A stretch of DNA of 64,000 nt from Sinonovacula constricta. Its lineage: Eukaryota; Mollusca; Bivalvia; Cardiida; Solecurtidae. Positions within the stretch are counted from its first letter, which is position 1. Every line of letters begins with the position of its first letter. A program made the position numbers and the translations under genes. The notes under the pieces are model-generated. The model made no database searches, was not told the origin of the DNA, and saw only the letters and a list, made by a program, of their open reading frames with translations. Below, one piece after another: positions 48,771 through 61,459 of this stretch. The stretch is taken from positions 2,504,293 through 2,568,292 of the forward strand of contig CM017573.1 of assembly GCA_007844125.1 (NCBI GenBank). Reading direction: 5' to 3'.

Positions 48771-49242
48771 GTATTTATTTTTTTCATCATGGTCATAAGG
48801 TTCAACATAATCAGAAAGATTCGGTAAACATCTCTAAAAAAACTTAACTATTTATTTGAGTTAAATATATATATTTTGAAATTATATGTATAAATGCTAT
48901 GTGACTTCTATCTGAAATAATAATAATAACGTTTAATATCCTCAAAATGTAAAAATACGTTAGTTCTTTTACTACCAATATTACACTTATTTATTACTTG
49001 CTTGTTTTTCCTAGACACGTGACAGACACTTATGTACTTGTATTATGTATTGAGACGATGTACTTTTGTATAAGTCTAATAAAATATCTGTTCTGTTCTG
49101 TTCACAATCATCATCTGCACCACCGTTAGAACAAGGTCATCGTACCTAATCATCACGAAATCAACAATTTTAATCACGTGATAAAAAAATAATCGGCTCG
49201 ATCAACATCAAAGAAGCCGAGAACTATTACACAATATCGGGA

Positions 49243-49760
49243 TTTAAATGTGTCCGACAGTTCAGACCAAATATTTTTTATCAAATAACCAAATAAGTCA
49301 TTGTTACCCGAAAAGGTCATGCAAAATGCTGTTCATTGATGCCCTAGATATGTGGGTAAAGTGAAGCATTAAACCCTAATCATCATTACAATCAATGATA
49401 TCCTATCTGAGCCACGCTGCAGAGATAGCTATTTATAAACTAAGTAAATCACGTGACAACTTACTTTTGAGGTCGTATTATATCGTCATCCGGATAGTCC
49501 GCGCTGACGTCAGTATCTTTTTTTTTTTTTATCTGACATCACTTTCGTGCTTATTTACAGATTTGAAAATAATGAACACAGAGTTATTTTTTCGCAATGT
49601 GTTCTGCCGCACATACAGGACTGATGTAGTGTTCACAATCGTCTTTACTCAAAATAAAGTGAAAGTTTATACAGAAAATCTGAAATTATGCATACATTCC
49701 CAGAAACCGTGGAAAAATATTTTTACATGCCTTTGGTAAACTATCGGATACCACCTTTAA
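49243..49760. mobile_element. MITE-like copy 4, longer variant
   Basis: Same family: TATCTGAGCCACGCTGCAGA, CACGTGACAACTTACTTTTG, GCTGACGTCAGTATC and CTTATTTACAGAT align with the 45 kb copy. It ends in CTATCGGATACCACCTTTAA. The left end TTTAAATGTGTCCGAC is shortened. About 170 bp of extra sequence lies before the right end (about 49565-49735). Confidence 0.65.
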
Positions 49761-49819
49761 CCCAAAATGTATCACATGTCATCAATCTACAACCTTCTGG
49801 GTGAAGGATTTTTAGGATG

Positions 49820-50125
49820 TTTGTTTGTTTGTTTATTGGGTTTATCGTCCCACCAACAGTATTTCAGTTATCTGGAGACGGTGTAAACTTAAAGCAGATA
49901 TAGTGCTGCCTTCACTGTGTTTAGTATGCCATGAACCCCTGGCATGATACCACACCCAGTCACATTATCCTGACACCGGGCCAACCAGTCGTGGAACTAC
50001 CCTTATATTTGCTTGAGCGTTAGCAAGGGAGCTATACCACTACCATTTTTAACGACTTTGGTATGTCGCGGCCCGGGATCGAACCCGGGGCCTCCCGTAC
50101 CTGGAGCCGACACTCTACCGATTGC
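49820..50125 (-). mobile_element. tRNA-derived SINE, (AAAC)n-tailed subfamily
   Basis: The head on the minus strand is GGTAGAGTGTCGGCTCCAGG with B-box GGGTTCGATCCCGG. The body shares ACCAAAG, TGGTAGTGG and CTAACGCTC blocks with the 4850 and 63476 copies, but the 3' end differs (CAGATAACTGAAATACTG, then TAAACAAACAAAC). An imperfect 11-bp target duplication, TTTTTAGGATG/TTTCTAGGATG, flanks it. Confidence 0.8.
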
Positions 50126-50215
50126 TTTCTAGGATGATGTTTGGCAATAGAATGTATATCTAACATTCCCAAGCCTTTCACACGTGTTGCTATAAAACAA
50201 TACACATGGAAATAG

Positions 50216-50273
50216 ACCGTCTCCAGATAACTGAAATACTGTTGGTGGTACGATAAACCCAGTAAACAAACAA
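50216..50273 (+). mobile_element. 58-bp SINE 3' fragment with 12-bp target duplication
   Basis: This is only the 3' tail of the same (AAAC)n-tailed SINE, from ACCGTCTCCAGATAACTG onward. It is flanked by perfect ACATGGAAATAG copies at 50204-50215 and 50274-50285, so it is a severe 5' truncation at integration. With the opposite-strand SINE to its left it mimics a transposon with inverted ends. Confidence 0.85.
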
Positions 50274-50285
50274 ACATGGAAATAG

Positions 50286-52374
50286 GTTAATATAACTATG
50301 ATTTAACTGTTATTTCAGAAGCCAACACAACAACATAATGTATACATAGAACTACAATAAAATGTGTTTAATAGACAATAACCAGATCAATCAACAACAA
50401 AAGCAATTTTAAGCTGCTACAACTACAACAACAACTACTACCATATTACAACAAAGACCACAAATACAACTACTTCCATTACTACAGAACAACGACAACT
50501 ACTACAACAACTACTATTTCCACTAGACCTACTGAGATCACAGCTATCCGACTGACATTTTACATCACCGTTCCTGTCAGATATATTTCTTGATGGTGTT
50601 TATGAGATATTTGTTCTGTTTTCGTGACACACACACACAATTAAAAAAAATCGAATGTGTGTGCCTTAGCGCTCCTCTCATGAAAGTTCGAAATATATTT
50701 AAAGAAATTGTTTTGTTCGTAGTCTGTATGAATATTTATAAATAAAAGTGATAATATTAAATGAACGTATGTCATCATTTATACCAAATCTAAACAAATT
50801 CAAATATCATTCGAATGGTCGATGCGTTGTTAATTTAGCTGTCATAAGCTAAATATATTGAAAAGTGTCATGTTCTGTAACATTGCATAGAAAACATAAT
50901 CATTTTTATTAACGAAATGTAAGAAAAATTGTATCTTGTTAAATATCTACTTGCATTCTGGTCGTTTTCACAGCTACCAATATTTTATAGTATAATTATC
51001 TCTTACTTACACACGCACAAACAGCTTCTGTCGACAACTGTATGTTTATAACAAGTCACTCTTATTCCACCAAAATCTTTTGTTATGTTATTTAAGGCTT
51101 AAAACCAACCGAACAATAGTTCTTTCATAATCAGTAACACAGAACACGGCCTACGCAGCGCAGAACAAAAGAAATAACAGAGCTTCAAAAACAGCACAAC
51201 TTTCATACATTTATATACTCAGAAAGATATTCTTACACCACAAATACAAATCTAACAAACTGTATCATAAGACTTGCTTCTGCTTGAGCACAGCAGTCGA
51301 CAGTCGCTAGGAACCCATATAAAACAGCTAGACAAAACTTCGTCAGCCTTACATTGGATAAGCTTGAATGTTGTATTTTTTCCTTATGAAGAAACCTACA
51401 CAAAAAATACAACGAAAATTAAAACATAAGTACAAATAACTTACCCCGAAACTTCGTAAGTAAAAAAATAAAAATCCAACACAAACGACACAGCGAAAGT
51501 TGAAAACAAGATGGCGTTAGGTTGTGTCGCTTGAAAATATCTTAACCCTAGCATACACACATACACTGTTCACACTCGGTGATTCGACTAAACAAACGCG
51601 AGACCATCTCTCAATTCGGAACACTTCGGGTTTGGCCGTTGGGCCTGTACACCCCTCCCTATACACGTCGCACGATTAGCTATGGCTGCTATTTTGTACA
51701 CCCTTTAACTGGGTTGGCTTGACTTGACGTGTAGGAGTAATTAAAGGCTGTAGACATTTGCACCAGTTCAAGTTGCAAGATATTATACTTAATATATTCA
51801 TATCCACTACTTAGTGTTTGGTTACATTTTCTTCCTCATTATATAATTTAGCAATCAGTGATTCCACGCAAGTTGAAATTGAAAGATGCGCGTTTAAGGA
51901 GGACTGCAAAGTTTAACTTATAAGTTAATTCATCATTCACTATTTAAATGTTAGGGACTGTATTTAGTGCTTGTCCGATTTTTTTAATGTGGCATTTTGT
52001 AAATGGTTGTTGCTCTCTGCGTATATAACGGTAAAGTTTTTTTCGCAATAATAACGCCTTTGTTATCTTCTCAACATGTGTGTGCATGGCAATTTCCCCA
52101 GTTGTCATAAGTTTTGCTTTATAATAAAATATGACCGGAAGTATATGTATTTTTTTTTATTTTATGTAAGAAACCCCACTTTGAGGGTTTTAGAAGCGAG
52201 ACATTAAAATGTAAAAAAAATAAATATATATATATCATAAAAATGCCTTCAATTTTCGAAAACTATGTCAAATATCACCAAACATATCTAAATCTCTCGC
52301 TACAAGAGTAACTGCGACAGATATTCCGTGTTAAAGCATAGTTCAAGTTTCTTTTTATATATACTCTGCTGTTT
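50286..52374. other. Gene-free stretch
   Basis: Contains the ACA/ACT-rich stretch and an AACAAGATGGCG motif near 51507 resembling a YY1-type initiator site. No exon seen. Confidence 0.4.
50425..50530. repeat. Degenerate ACA/ACT trinucleotide-rich stretch
   Basis: CTACAACTACAACAACAACT and similar units interrupted by short unique bases. Confidence 0.75.
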
Positions 52375-52600
52375 GTGTGTTGTTGTTTTTAAATACATCA
52401 CAGCGACACAATGGTGGTCATCAACGCGTCATCCAGATATTTCAGCAGAGGAAGATCCCAGACAACCGTCTGGGTACAACCACCGGCGCACTGCATGGCA
52501 GCTGGAAGACCTCACATCTCGTCCATGGCCCTGGCCGAACATGGAACTCACGCAGGGAGACTCAAACTATTCGAGGAGTTACAAGTCGGCGACTCGCTCG
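52375..52600 (-). mobile_element. tRNA-derived SINE (GTCCAGCTAA family), diverged
   Basis: Contains GTTTTTAAATACATCACAGC, GCAGAGGAAGATCCCAGAC, GTCTGGGTACAACCACCGGC and GAGGAGTTACAAGTCGGCG. The overlapping reading frames 52328-52917 mostly reflect this element and are not supported as genes. Confidence 0.75.
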
Positions 52601-53089
52601 AATATGGGTTCTTCCCACTTCTGTTTACTTATGTAAAGCTTCTAACAAGTATGCGATGTTTGCGGAGCCTCCCTTTAAATCCGCCACCCAATGAACCGAA
52701 TCCATTCCTTTCAGAAGTACACTATTCCCGGCTCATTCTGGGCCACATGCAACAAACAGACTCATGTTGTTCCAAAAGGTTAAAAACAATTGTAACTTAT
52801 AATCCACGAGGCATATTAAATTTGTTCAAATTTGCAATTGCCATTGACGAAAATTTAAAAGTAGGAGTATCATGTTTAAACGTCAAATTTGATTGCCACG
52901 TTACCCGAATAGGATGAATTGAACCGAACATAATGACCTCAATATTTTATATCATGCAACAATACTTATTCATTGTTCATGAGGCCTGAACGTTTACATT
53001 GCCTAACAATACGACGTCTGTAGACGAAGATTTTTTTTCATCGGTCATTACATTTCGTTCATACTGTATATGATAATTTGCTGTACTGC

Positions 53090-53325
53090 TTTGTTTTTTG
53101 TTAAATCGCACCAACACAAATATGGTCATATTGGCGACGTCCAGCTAATTATTGGCAGAGGATGACCCCAGATTTGTACCTGGGTAGAACCACCGGCGCA
53201 GCGCAGGTTAGCTGGAAAACATCTGCACATGGACGTTCTCACCCGTCCGGGACTCGAACCCATGCGCTGAGGGACTGAGTAGTTACAAGCCAGCAACAAT
53301 AACTGCTCAGCCACGACCGTTTATG
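53090..53325 (-). mobile_element. tRNA-derived SINE (GTCCAGCTAA family)
   Basis: AAATCGCACCAACACAAATA, GGCGACGTCCAGCTAATTAT, CTGGGTAGAACCACCGGCGC, then B-box complement GGACTCGAACCCATGCGC and A-box complement CTGCTCAGCCACGACC. It is the best match to the 23831 fragment. Confidence 0.8.
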
Positions 53326-53640
53326 ATTTTAAATTGCAAATGCGGCAGGTATCTTATTTACTGCATATTTTTATGTGTAATAAAATATACGAATATAGTT
53401 GTGTAAATATGTTTTCGTTGAATAAGCCATCAATTATATTTACAGGTATATGTTGGCACGTTTCTCTTAATGTCGTCACAACGTTGTGTGATTAAGTGAC
53501 AACAGAACGGTAGTAATGCAACAGCCAGACAACACAACAAACAATGAACAGATATTTATTATCATGATTTTATTCACCATTATATCAATCCCATTTTGGA
53601 AAAGATTACCAGTAATTTCATGAATTCCGGAATTTGGTTA

Positions 53641-53655
53641 TCCTCCTCCTCCTTC

Positions 53656-53715
<60 letters not shown>
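53641..53715. repeat. (TCA)n microsatellite
   Basis: A (TCC)n lead-in followed by about 19 TCA units. The minus-strand frame with a poly-aspartate run (53580-53789) is an artefact of this repeat. Confidence 0.95.
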
Positions 53716-55006
53716 CCTGCATCCCCAGCAGTAACATCAATACCGGATAGTTTTAAACTTCCATGTCCATAATCACTGGGCCACTCCAATCTCCATTAAA
53801 ATTTAGTTGCGCTGAATAACTAAGCCCATAAATATAATAAAGTATAAACATACAATTATGTAGTCTAGACTAGAAGGTATCTATAACCGTGGTCATGCTT
53901 TATTTACCATACTGTTAGTTATAGATCAACATTTCAACGAAAGACAACCATGTACAGGATATCTCAGTGTATTTTTTTCTGTTGCGACCGGGAAGTGTCC
54001 ATCAAGTGTGCAGTCTATCGTTTAATAAAGTCGTTGCCTAGAAACTGATGAAGTACGTCATACATAGCGCGCCCTCGAGGTGACGTAATACAGTCCAAAT
54101 CTATCGGAAGTAAAGAGTCATAAGATAGGCATTGGGATTGTTTGTTTTTGAATTGTTTGTTTTTGATACGACACCGATCTTCTAAAGCGAATAAAGCAAT
54201 CAATAAAGTAAAGCGCAGCTACATATAATTATCTTAGATGTGTATATTTTTGTTTAATTCAACACGGATGATCCTTTCGATTACACGGGGCATGATTACA
54301 TGAAAGACAAAACCAGATCGCGTTATTATTATTATTTTTTTTTTTTTGGTTGACAATATTATATCTAAAATTTTACGTAGTGGCAATGTTTGCACAAATT
54401 TCACACAAAAATCAACTTCATGAATCAATTAGTAGACCCTTGAAATATCAAATTAAACCAAGTTGAACTTATCTAACAACGAAACAGTAACATGGTACTT
54501 AGTGGTAATTATTGCTGTACTGTATTTATTTCTTCCCGTATTAATGTAATGGCACTGGGATTAACAGAACAAAAGAATCAGAACAAAACATCATCTATCG
54601 AGATATGTATACAAAAAGACATAGTAAAAATACCAATGTAGTTTTCAGAATTATAAAATACACATGAAAGAACATAACTCCTTATGCCGTTTCCGAAAAT
54701 TTCGAGTTCCAGTTAGCAGAGAAGCTTGCTTGTGAGGAAATATTTTTGCTGATTTTCAGTTCGTAGGACGGTGGTTCTACTCGCATATATGTATGTGGTA
54801 CCACCCAAGCAATTGCAACTGGACCTCACCACAGTTACCTGGACTGTGGCTGTAAGGTGTATATACAAATCAATTTTACGTTTAATTGAATCTAAGTGCA
54901 CCTTTTTCAGCCTGAAGCATATAAATTTATAAGCATAATTCTTCATGTTGTCAACTTGTTATTTAACAGCATTGTAGCTTGATAGGATTTCCTTTAGGCA
55001 ATGGAC

Positions 55007-55508
55007 AGAACACCGTGAACACGTGGAGAAATGAGCACAGAACATGGTGAACACACGGGAAAATAAACACAGAACATGATGACCATGCGAGGAAATAAAC
55101 ACAGGACATGATGACCATGCGAGGAAACAAACACAGAACATGATGACCATGCGAGGAAACAAACACAGAACATGATGACCATGCGAGGAAACAAACACAG
55201 AACATTGTGACCATGCGAGGAAACAAACACAGAACATGGTGACCCAGAACATGATGACCATGCGAGGAAACAAACACAGAACATGATGACCATGCCAGGA
55301 AACAAACACAGAACATGGTGACCATGCGAGGAAACAAACACAGAACATGGTGACCATGCGAGGAAACAAACACAGAACATGATGACCATGCGAGGAAACA
55401 AACACAGAACATGGTGACCATGCGAGGAAACAAACACAGAACATGGTGACCATGCGAGGAAACAAACACAGAACATGATGACCATGCGAGGAAACAAACA
55501 CAGGAAAC
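55007..55508. repeat. 32-bp minisatellite, about 15 units
   Basis: The unit is GAAACAAACACAGAACATGG, then TGACCATGCGAG. Units differ mainly by G/A at one site (ATGGTG or ATGATG). One unit near 55232 is partly deleted, and the left edge is degenerate. Because 32 is not a multiple of 3 and the unit has no minus-strand stop, all three minus frames stay open for 180-195 codons. Confidence 0.96.
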
Positions 55509-58500
55509 CAAAACTGCAGGGAAAAGTTTGTGTTATTTGCAAAACGTTTAATGGATTTAAATTTCTTTTTCCTTGTTTCAAGAATATTTAGTATAGGTTG
55601 TAGTTCTTCTCAAAGATTGTGCAAAATGTGTTGTGTGTTACTCCCTTTTCTCCTTTCTTGTGTGTAATCTGCCAGAGAAATATGAAACAATATTTAACTA
55701 AGGTACAGGGTGTATTGACATTTCTATAAACTAATGAATGATAAGGGACAGGGTTGCATCCGCCAGGACCGATTATAACTTGGAACACACGATCGACATT
55801 ATGGTATCCTCGTCATATATGGTATACTTAATGTGTTTAAAAATGCAACATCGTAACTGGTATTCGATTTTTTTCTAAATCTTATATTATTAATGGTACT
55901 GACATTTTTTACCCATATTCTTAAGACAATCTCAGTTGCAGCACAGACACAGACAAAATGATTATACACTTAACAGCAAGAGATGTATATATCTTTATTT
56001 CCTCCATAATTGGAGAGCATATACATATAAACGAACTGAGCATAAACTGAGTAACATCAATTATAGTAATACAAAAGAATAACACAGTTGTATTACAATA
56101 CAAACAAAGATAATTAATAAATTACACATGCATTTCAGCATGTTTTGCCATTTTATTGTAAACAATGTAGATATCATGATTTTTTTTTATTTCACAGTTG
56201 ATAAAAATGCATATTCTTCATTCTTTGTGCTAAAACTTTGTTGAACCACTCGAATAGAGAAATAAAAAACCCAACTGGTCGCTAAATTTATTGTGAACAT
56301 GCCTTCCAAGAAAAAATGTGGTGTCTTCCAGACGGTAGAATCCAAAGGGTTGTGATGCTTTACCGCTATTTCAGTCGTTTACCTACTGAACAAACATGCA
56401 ATAGAGATGTCACTAGAAAGTACAGAGTACCTTTATATATGCCATTCATGAACTTATACCAATCAAAAGAAAAAAAGTACAAAATATAGAACGTGTATCA
56501 AACAGTGTCTATTACAAAAGACATCCATATCTATACGATATGCGTGGGTGTTGTTTTTTTCAAATTAGAACGTATAGATAGAGGAGTTCACGTTAATTAT
56601 ATCGATTTCTTCGTGAAATTGCAAGCATTTTCATTGAATACTGAAACCTATCGATTTCATATGTTATAAGTGATATTTTATTTGAATATATATTCAAAAT
56701 AGATCATTAACATCCAATCGCCGTACAATTTGATTGAATATGCATTTATACATATAATATAATCTGAGGCCGTGCTAAGGTTTCCAAATACAAATGTAGT
56801 ACATGTGAACAGAAATATCTATCACGAATTTGTTAAGTCGGACAGAGTTAATAAGTTTGCGGATTGAAAGATCTCCATAAATTTCTTCAAAATAGCATTG
56901 CATGTGCTAAATGAACACATACACAAATGTATATATATATCTAATAATAAATGTTCACCAAGCGCACCGTTGTGGGAAGATTCGATCATACTGTCTACAT
57001 ACGTTTTACATTATTATGCTTTGTGTTAAAATGCGTGCTTGCTTATTTGATTTCTTCCTGATGTAGGTTTTTTTAACGTTTATAATTTATGTGTAGAAAT
57101 TATAACGTCATACTCAAACCAAAGTACAAGTCTATTAAAAGGAAAACGAATTAAAATCGTAAAGTTAAATTATTCATTTCATCTTAGCTATTTCGGGTAA
57201 ACCTTTAGACAAACAATATCTGTATGCTTATCTGTATTTTTATTGTCACCATGTGGTTGGCTGTGTAGTGCTAGACATTACGCAATCAAGTTCTGAATTA
57301 AGGTTCCGTAAACTGATGATTAGTTGTATTTGTAGGACGATTGGTACAGAAATCTAACAACCAATTAGACATACATTGCAATCGTCGCACGGGGGATTAA
57401 AACGCTGAAATATAATGATGTCATAACTTCATTTGTTATACTGTTAGATGAAGAGTAAGTAAACAGAGTGCAGTCATTATCACCATCATACGCACGTTTA
57501 ACGTTCTTTACTCTCACATACACCCATATTTCGTGGCTCAGGGCCATCAATGGACAGATTCTTGATGTAGCAAATATAAAGAGGTGTATTATATTTTTGG
57601 ATGTTGGTGTCTCTTGTAAATTGCAGAGGCGAGCATTTTTTTGTTGGGTCAAAACAATCGGAGATGACGGCAAATCTTGCAGACAAGCTGATTTTGAAAC
57701 AGTCCACACTAGCTTGAGACTAGGCATCGCTATTTGGTCAAAAAGTAGTCCTGATAGAACTAACATTCACTGAGAAGAGAAAGTGAACGAAGCCTATACC
57801 AGTTCAAGAATGCTAAATAGTAAATACCAAGAAATTGCAAGGGTTGGAAACCATGGATCTTTCATGTGGAGGCTGGGGATTCCCGGCGCAATCCAGTTGG
57901 AAGATGCTTGGAGTTTTAAATATTAAGGAAAACGAGGAAAGTCTGCAGCCTAAAGTATTGGAAACGCGCTGCGTGCATTCTGTTGTGTCTGTCTAAAGCG
58001 GTGCCGAAAAAATTGGACGCCAACGTAGACGAGGCAGTGGCTGATGACCATATATATAATTATGTATATATGGATTTTATTTATCCGTGTTTTAATTCTT
58101 TGTAATATATTTCAATCAAATGTTACTCAGATTGTAGTATTAAATGTCTATAGAACAATATTTTAAGCGACATTTCTGTAAGAACTTACTTTGGTAATTA
58201 GTTTGCTCGATACGCAGATCTAAGTCTGGTGATTCCCAACCGTTATCTAAGTATAAGCTATATAGAGGTATTTCTAAACATTTACAAACATATTGTTAGG
58301 TCAAGAAATTAAAAGGGTCGCTTCATTTTGTTCTTTTTTTTCTTTGCATTTTATTCACTGGCACAGTGGTTCGTGTCAAGACGAGTATCGGCAAGCAAAA
58401 TCTGGCCCATGAGACGATGTGGAGCATTTTGATGCATGGCTATCAAAACCATTATGTGTACTATTACAAATAGTGAATATATGGTAATGTAAGTGCTTTC

Positions 58501-60664
58501 ATGTTGCTTAAATTGTGAAAACTAATTATTAATCTCTTGATTTATTTCAACTATGCCCGTGTTTATTCTAAGTGTCAACACATTATTAATCCAGAAGAGG
58601 TGGGGATTATTCAGTTTGTACAAAACCGTCCTATAAGTGTAAATTGCCAAAAATCACAAATGCTTTGAGTTAAGTAAACACGAATGTGATGGCTTGTATT
58701 GTAATTTTATATTTGAAATCCATTGTTCTTCATTTTCATGTATTATCTGGAGCCAAGAGATGTATAGGCGTTCGGAGAATGAATGCAGGTTCCTCAGGCG
58801 TACCTGTACCGCATCAAAATGTAGGGGTCACTCGGGAGATCAACTTAGCAGAGAGCACCAAATTCTACCAGCCAACCATAAACAAGATAGCATGTAATAC
58901 ACTTGGTCTTGTATAATATAATCCTGGAAACTTGGCGCGTCGTATTACACACTTCATAAAATGTTAATGCATTTTATTATGTTCTAAAGGTGATAAGACC
59001 CACTTACTGTAGTAAAATGTATACTCTTTAGGTGAAACGAACAAGCCCTGTCTGCAGAACCGTTAGCTCAAGCTCAATTTTTAATTGCACATTACGTATT
59101 GATTATATGCTTTAGCCCTTCATCAAATATGTCAATACTACAACCTTTCCAAGTTGACGGAAAAAACAAATCAGAAATCCCAGCATCATGTCTTTGTATA
59201 AGTTTTGTTGAAGTCAATTTGTAAGGTTGAGCCTACATCGGTTTTTATGACTCTTAACATTTTGTTCTGTGAAATCAACGTTTTTGCTGATTTGTAATAA
59301 AAACAAATGTGAAAAGGCAACCGTGGTGTCAGACTAACGATTAAACACATGACCCCCTTTGAAGAGTAAACTACTCGCCATGCCTGGTTCTGACAGATGG
59401 TTGTGACCATCACCACATATGGAATGTCCTCAATGACAAATTATTGTTAAGATCACTTGCAGAATCATTGCAGAATAAGAAACATTCTTCTAAAGTTCAC
59501 ATTTTGTGTTAACTATTTTTATATAGATTTATGTTTACGATCTTGCACTATTGAATAATTCATCGATTATTTGGATATTAGAACTGACGGGCAACATAAC
59601 GTTAAAAATGCTGAAATTTCACAATGCGTGCGCATTTGGTTGCTGGCCGCTTCTTGCCTATAGTGAACTTGATGTAAGTACAATGTTTGTTTTCACAATG
59701 ATGCTGCAAAACATAAAGGAGCAGATTATATCTTCAAGGTGCATTCCCTGACCTTTCAAGCATGCATTGTAACTTCATCAAATAAATATCTTGTCTGTCA
59801 TCACTGTTTGGATTAAAACCTGGAGCCATGAAGCTTAAAGTAGCATTGCATATGCAGTTGACAAGAAAATAGTGAGTCAAGCGAAGAACGGCTTCATCAT
59901 TAGATGTCCTTGACGGGCAATGTAGATTTGTTCATGATAAAAGTAAACAAATATAAATGAAGATATTTTACATCCAGGTGTCATCCTGAAATTGATCATG
60001 CACACATTCTCGAAAATGTAAAGAGATTATTATTTTTATTTATTTATTTGTTATTGTGACTGTGCGAATTTTCTTGCTGCGTGAGATTTCAAATTAATGA
60101 AATGTCATTAAACTAACGAATAAAATAAAAAAGTTCTCTGATTTTGGTGAGAAGTCAGAATCAACATGGACATTCATTGATTTTAAGCAGCTTTAAACTT
60201 TAAGATGATAAAATATATAAAGAACGGTCACTCAGACGAGCTAGACCCAAAACAGGGTTCGAACCCCGGCACCTGTTGACCGAGGATAAATAGTGTATAT
60301 AGCTCTACGTGTTTGGAAAACAGGCATATTGCCTTACTAACGTCTCATTTTTAATGTTTCTTTAAAACACTATACAAGTTGTCGCTGTCTTAACACAATG
60401 TGTGTATACATCATACCTAGAACCAATGAAGAAGCGGAGGACGTTGTCACATTGTTTTACATTAATGAAGGCGTTCTTATTTTTTGCTTAATTAAGTTGA
60501 CATGAGCCGAGAATGCAGAGATGTGATGCTGAACAATCCACTACTTCAGCATGTCTATGAAAAACGTATAATGCAAAGTGAGGGGTGTGAAAAATGTCCA
60601 CTTAATAATAAATGGCGACAGACTTTCCTTCAAGATACTCTAGTTGTGTACAGACAGGATTACA
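55509..60664. other. Gene-free stretch
   Basis: AT-rich. Overlapping frames on both strands at 57365-57773 are the only dense open region, and none has a recognisable motif. Confidence 0.45.
60225..60285 (+). repeat. Isolated tRNA T-arm-like sequence
   Basis: CAGGGTTCGAACCCCGGC looks like a T-arm, but no acceptor or anticodon stem can be formed around it. It is probably a decayed SINE head. Confidence 0.35.
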
Positions 60665-61075
60665 TAGTCCTCTTCTTTATCTTCTCTTCTCCTTTCTTTG
60701 TCTTCTTTACTTCCTTTACTCCTTTTCTTTTCCTCCTTGTTTTTCTTGTTTATTGTCCCCATTTTTTTCTCTTCTCATTTCTTCTTTTTTCCCCTTCTTT
60801 TTCTCTTCTTTTTTCTTCTTCTTTTCTTTTCTTCTTCTTTTCCATTTTTCTCATTTTCTTTTTTTCACTTTTTCTTTCTTTACGTCTGTTTTTTTTTCTT
60901 TTCCCAATTTTATGTGTTTCATTTTCTTCTTTTTTCTCTTTCTTTTCCCCTTCTTCTGTTTCTTCTTTTCACCTTTTATCCTTTCGTTCTTAATCTGATT
61001 TTTCTTCTACTTCGTATTCTTCTTCTTTTTCTTCTTTTCTCACTTTTTTTCTTCTTCGTCGTCGTCGCGATCGAC
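60665..61075 (+). repeat. Polypyrimidine tract of about 400 bp
   Basis: Almost entirely C and T (TTCTTC, TTTTCTT and CCTTTT blocks) on the plus strand, ending in TTCGTCGTCGTCGCGATCGA. Three forward frames stay open through it with Phe/Ser/Leu only, so none is a credible protein. Confidence 0.9.
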
Positions 61076-61216
61076 GTCGTGTCTCTCAGGTGTATTGTTG
61101 TATATTGTTTGCCATTAAGATGCGATTTTTAACAAGATATTTGTGGTGAATCCTAAAGGGAAGTGAAAATTTGCTGAAACTTTGATTTGAAACTCGATTT
61201 GTTCTGTAGAAGATCC

Positions 61217-61459
61217 TTACAAGCATTCGGAGATGGTGCTGTGGTCAGGCATGCTGGAAGTTGCCTCCATCAAGAAGGGCTGATGGAATAAAGGGAGAGA
61301 CAGACCTCCTGTTCCTATTGTGGCTTCATGGAGATAGGGATTTCCTGGAATGTCGATATGGCCAAAGATGTATCGTGTATCGGCACTAGCTCTGCATGTC
61401 TCCGTCTTTACACTGTTACAGTAGAGTTTGCCAATTGATAATGCTGCTGCGTCTTTTCC
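61217..61459 (-). pseudogene. Possible retrotransposon RNase H-like fragment
   Basis: An open minus-strand frame of about 80 codons contains GHIDIPGNPYLHEA. It resembles the GHxxIPGNExAD block of RNase H domains in non-LTR retrotransposons, but the acidic residue of that block is missing. It ends at TAA. No reverse transcriptase or endonuclease sequence lies nearby, so at most it is a decayed remnant. Confidence 0.2.

Noticed and set aside
48316..48798. 160-codon forward frame ending in a His-rich stretch
   Set aside because: The distinctive part is degenerate CAT/CAC repeat, and the proximal part has no recognisable domain.
52328..52917. Overlapping forward frames up to 168 codons
   Set aside because: Most of their length is a SINE, and the remainder has no recognisable domain.
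53580..53789. Minus-strand frame with a poly-aspartate run
   Set aside because: It comes from the (TCA)n microsatellite.
54959..55581. Three overlapping minus-strand frames of 180-195 codons with Cys/Phe/His repeats
   Set aside because: They are the three registers of a 32-bp minisatellite, with no signal, splice or promoter support.
57365..57773. Overlapping frames on both strands, up to 133 codons
   Set aside because: Three frames are open at once, with no motif or clear splice sites, so I could not choose a coding strand.
60502..61132. Long Phe/Ser/Leu-rich forward frames that look like membrane proteins
   Set aside because: They are translations of a polypyrimidine tract, and all three frames are open for the same reason.
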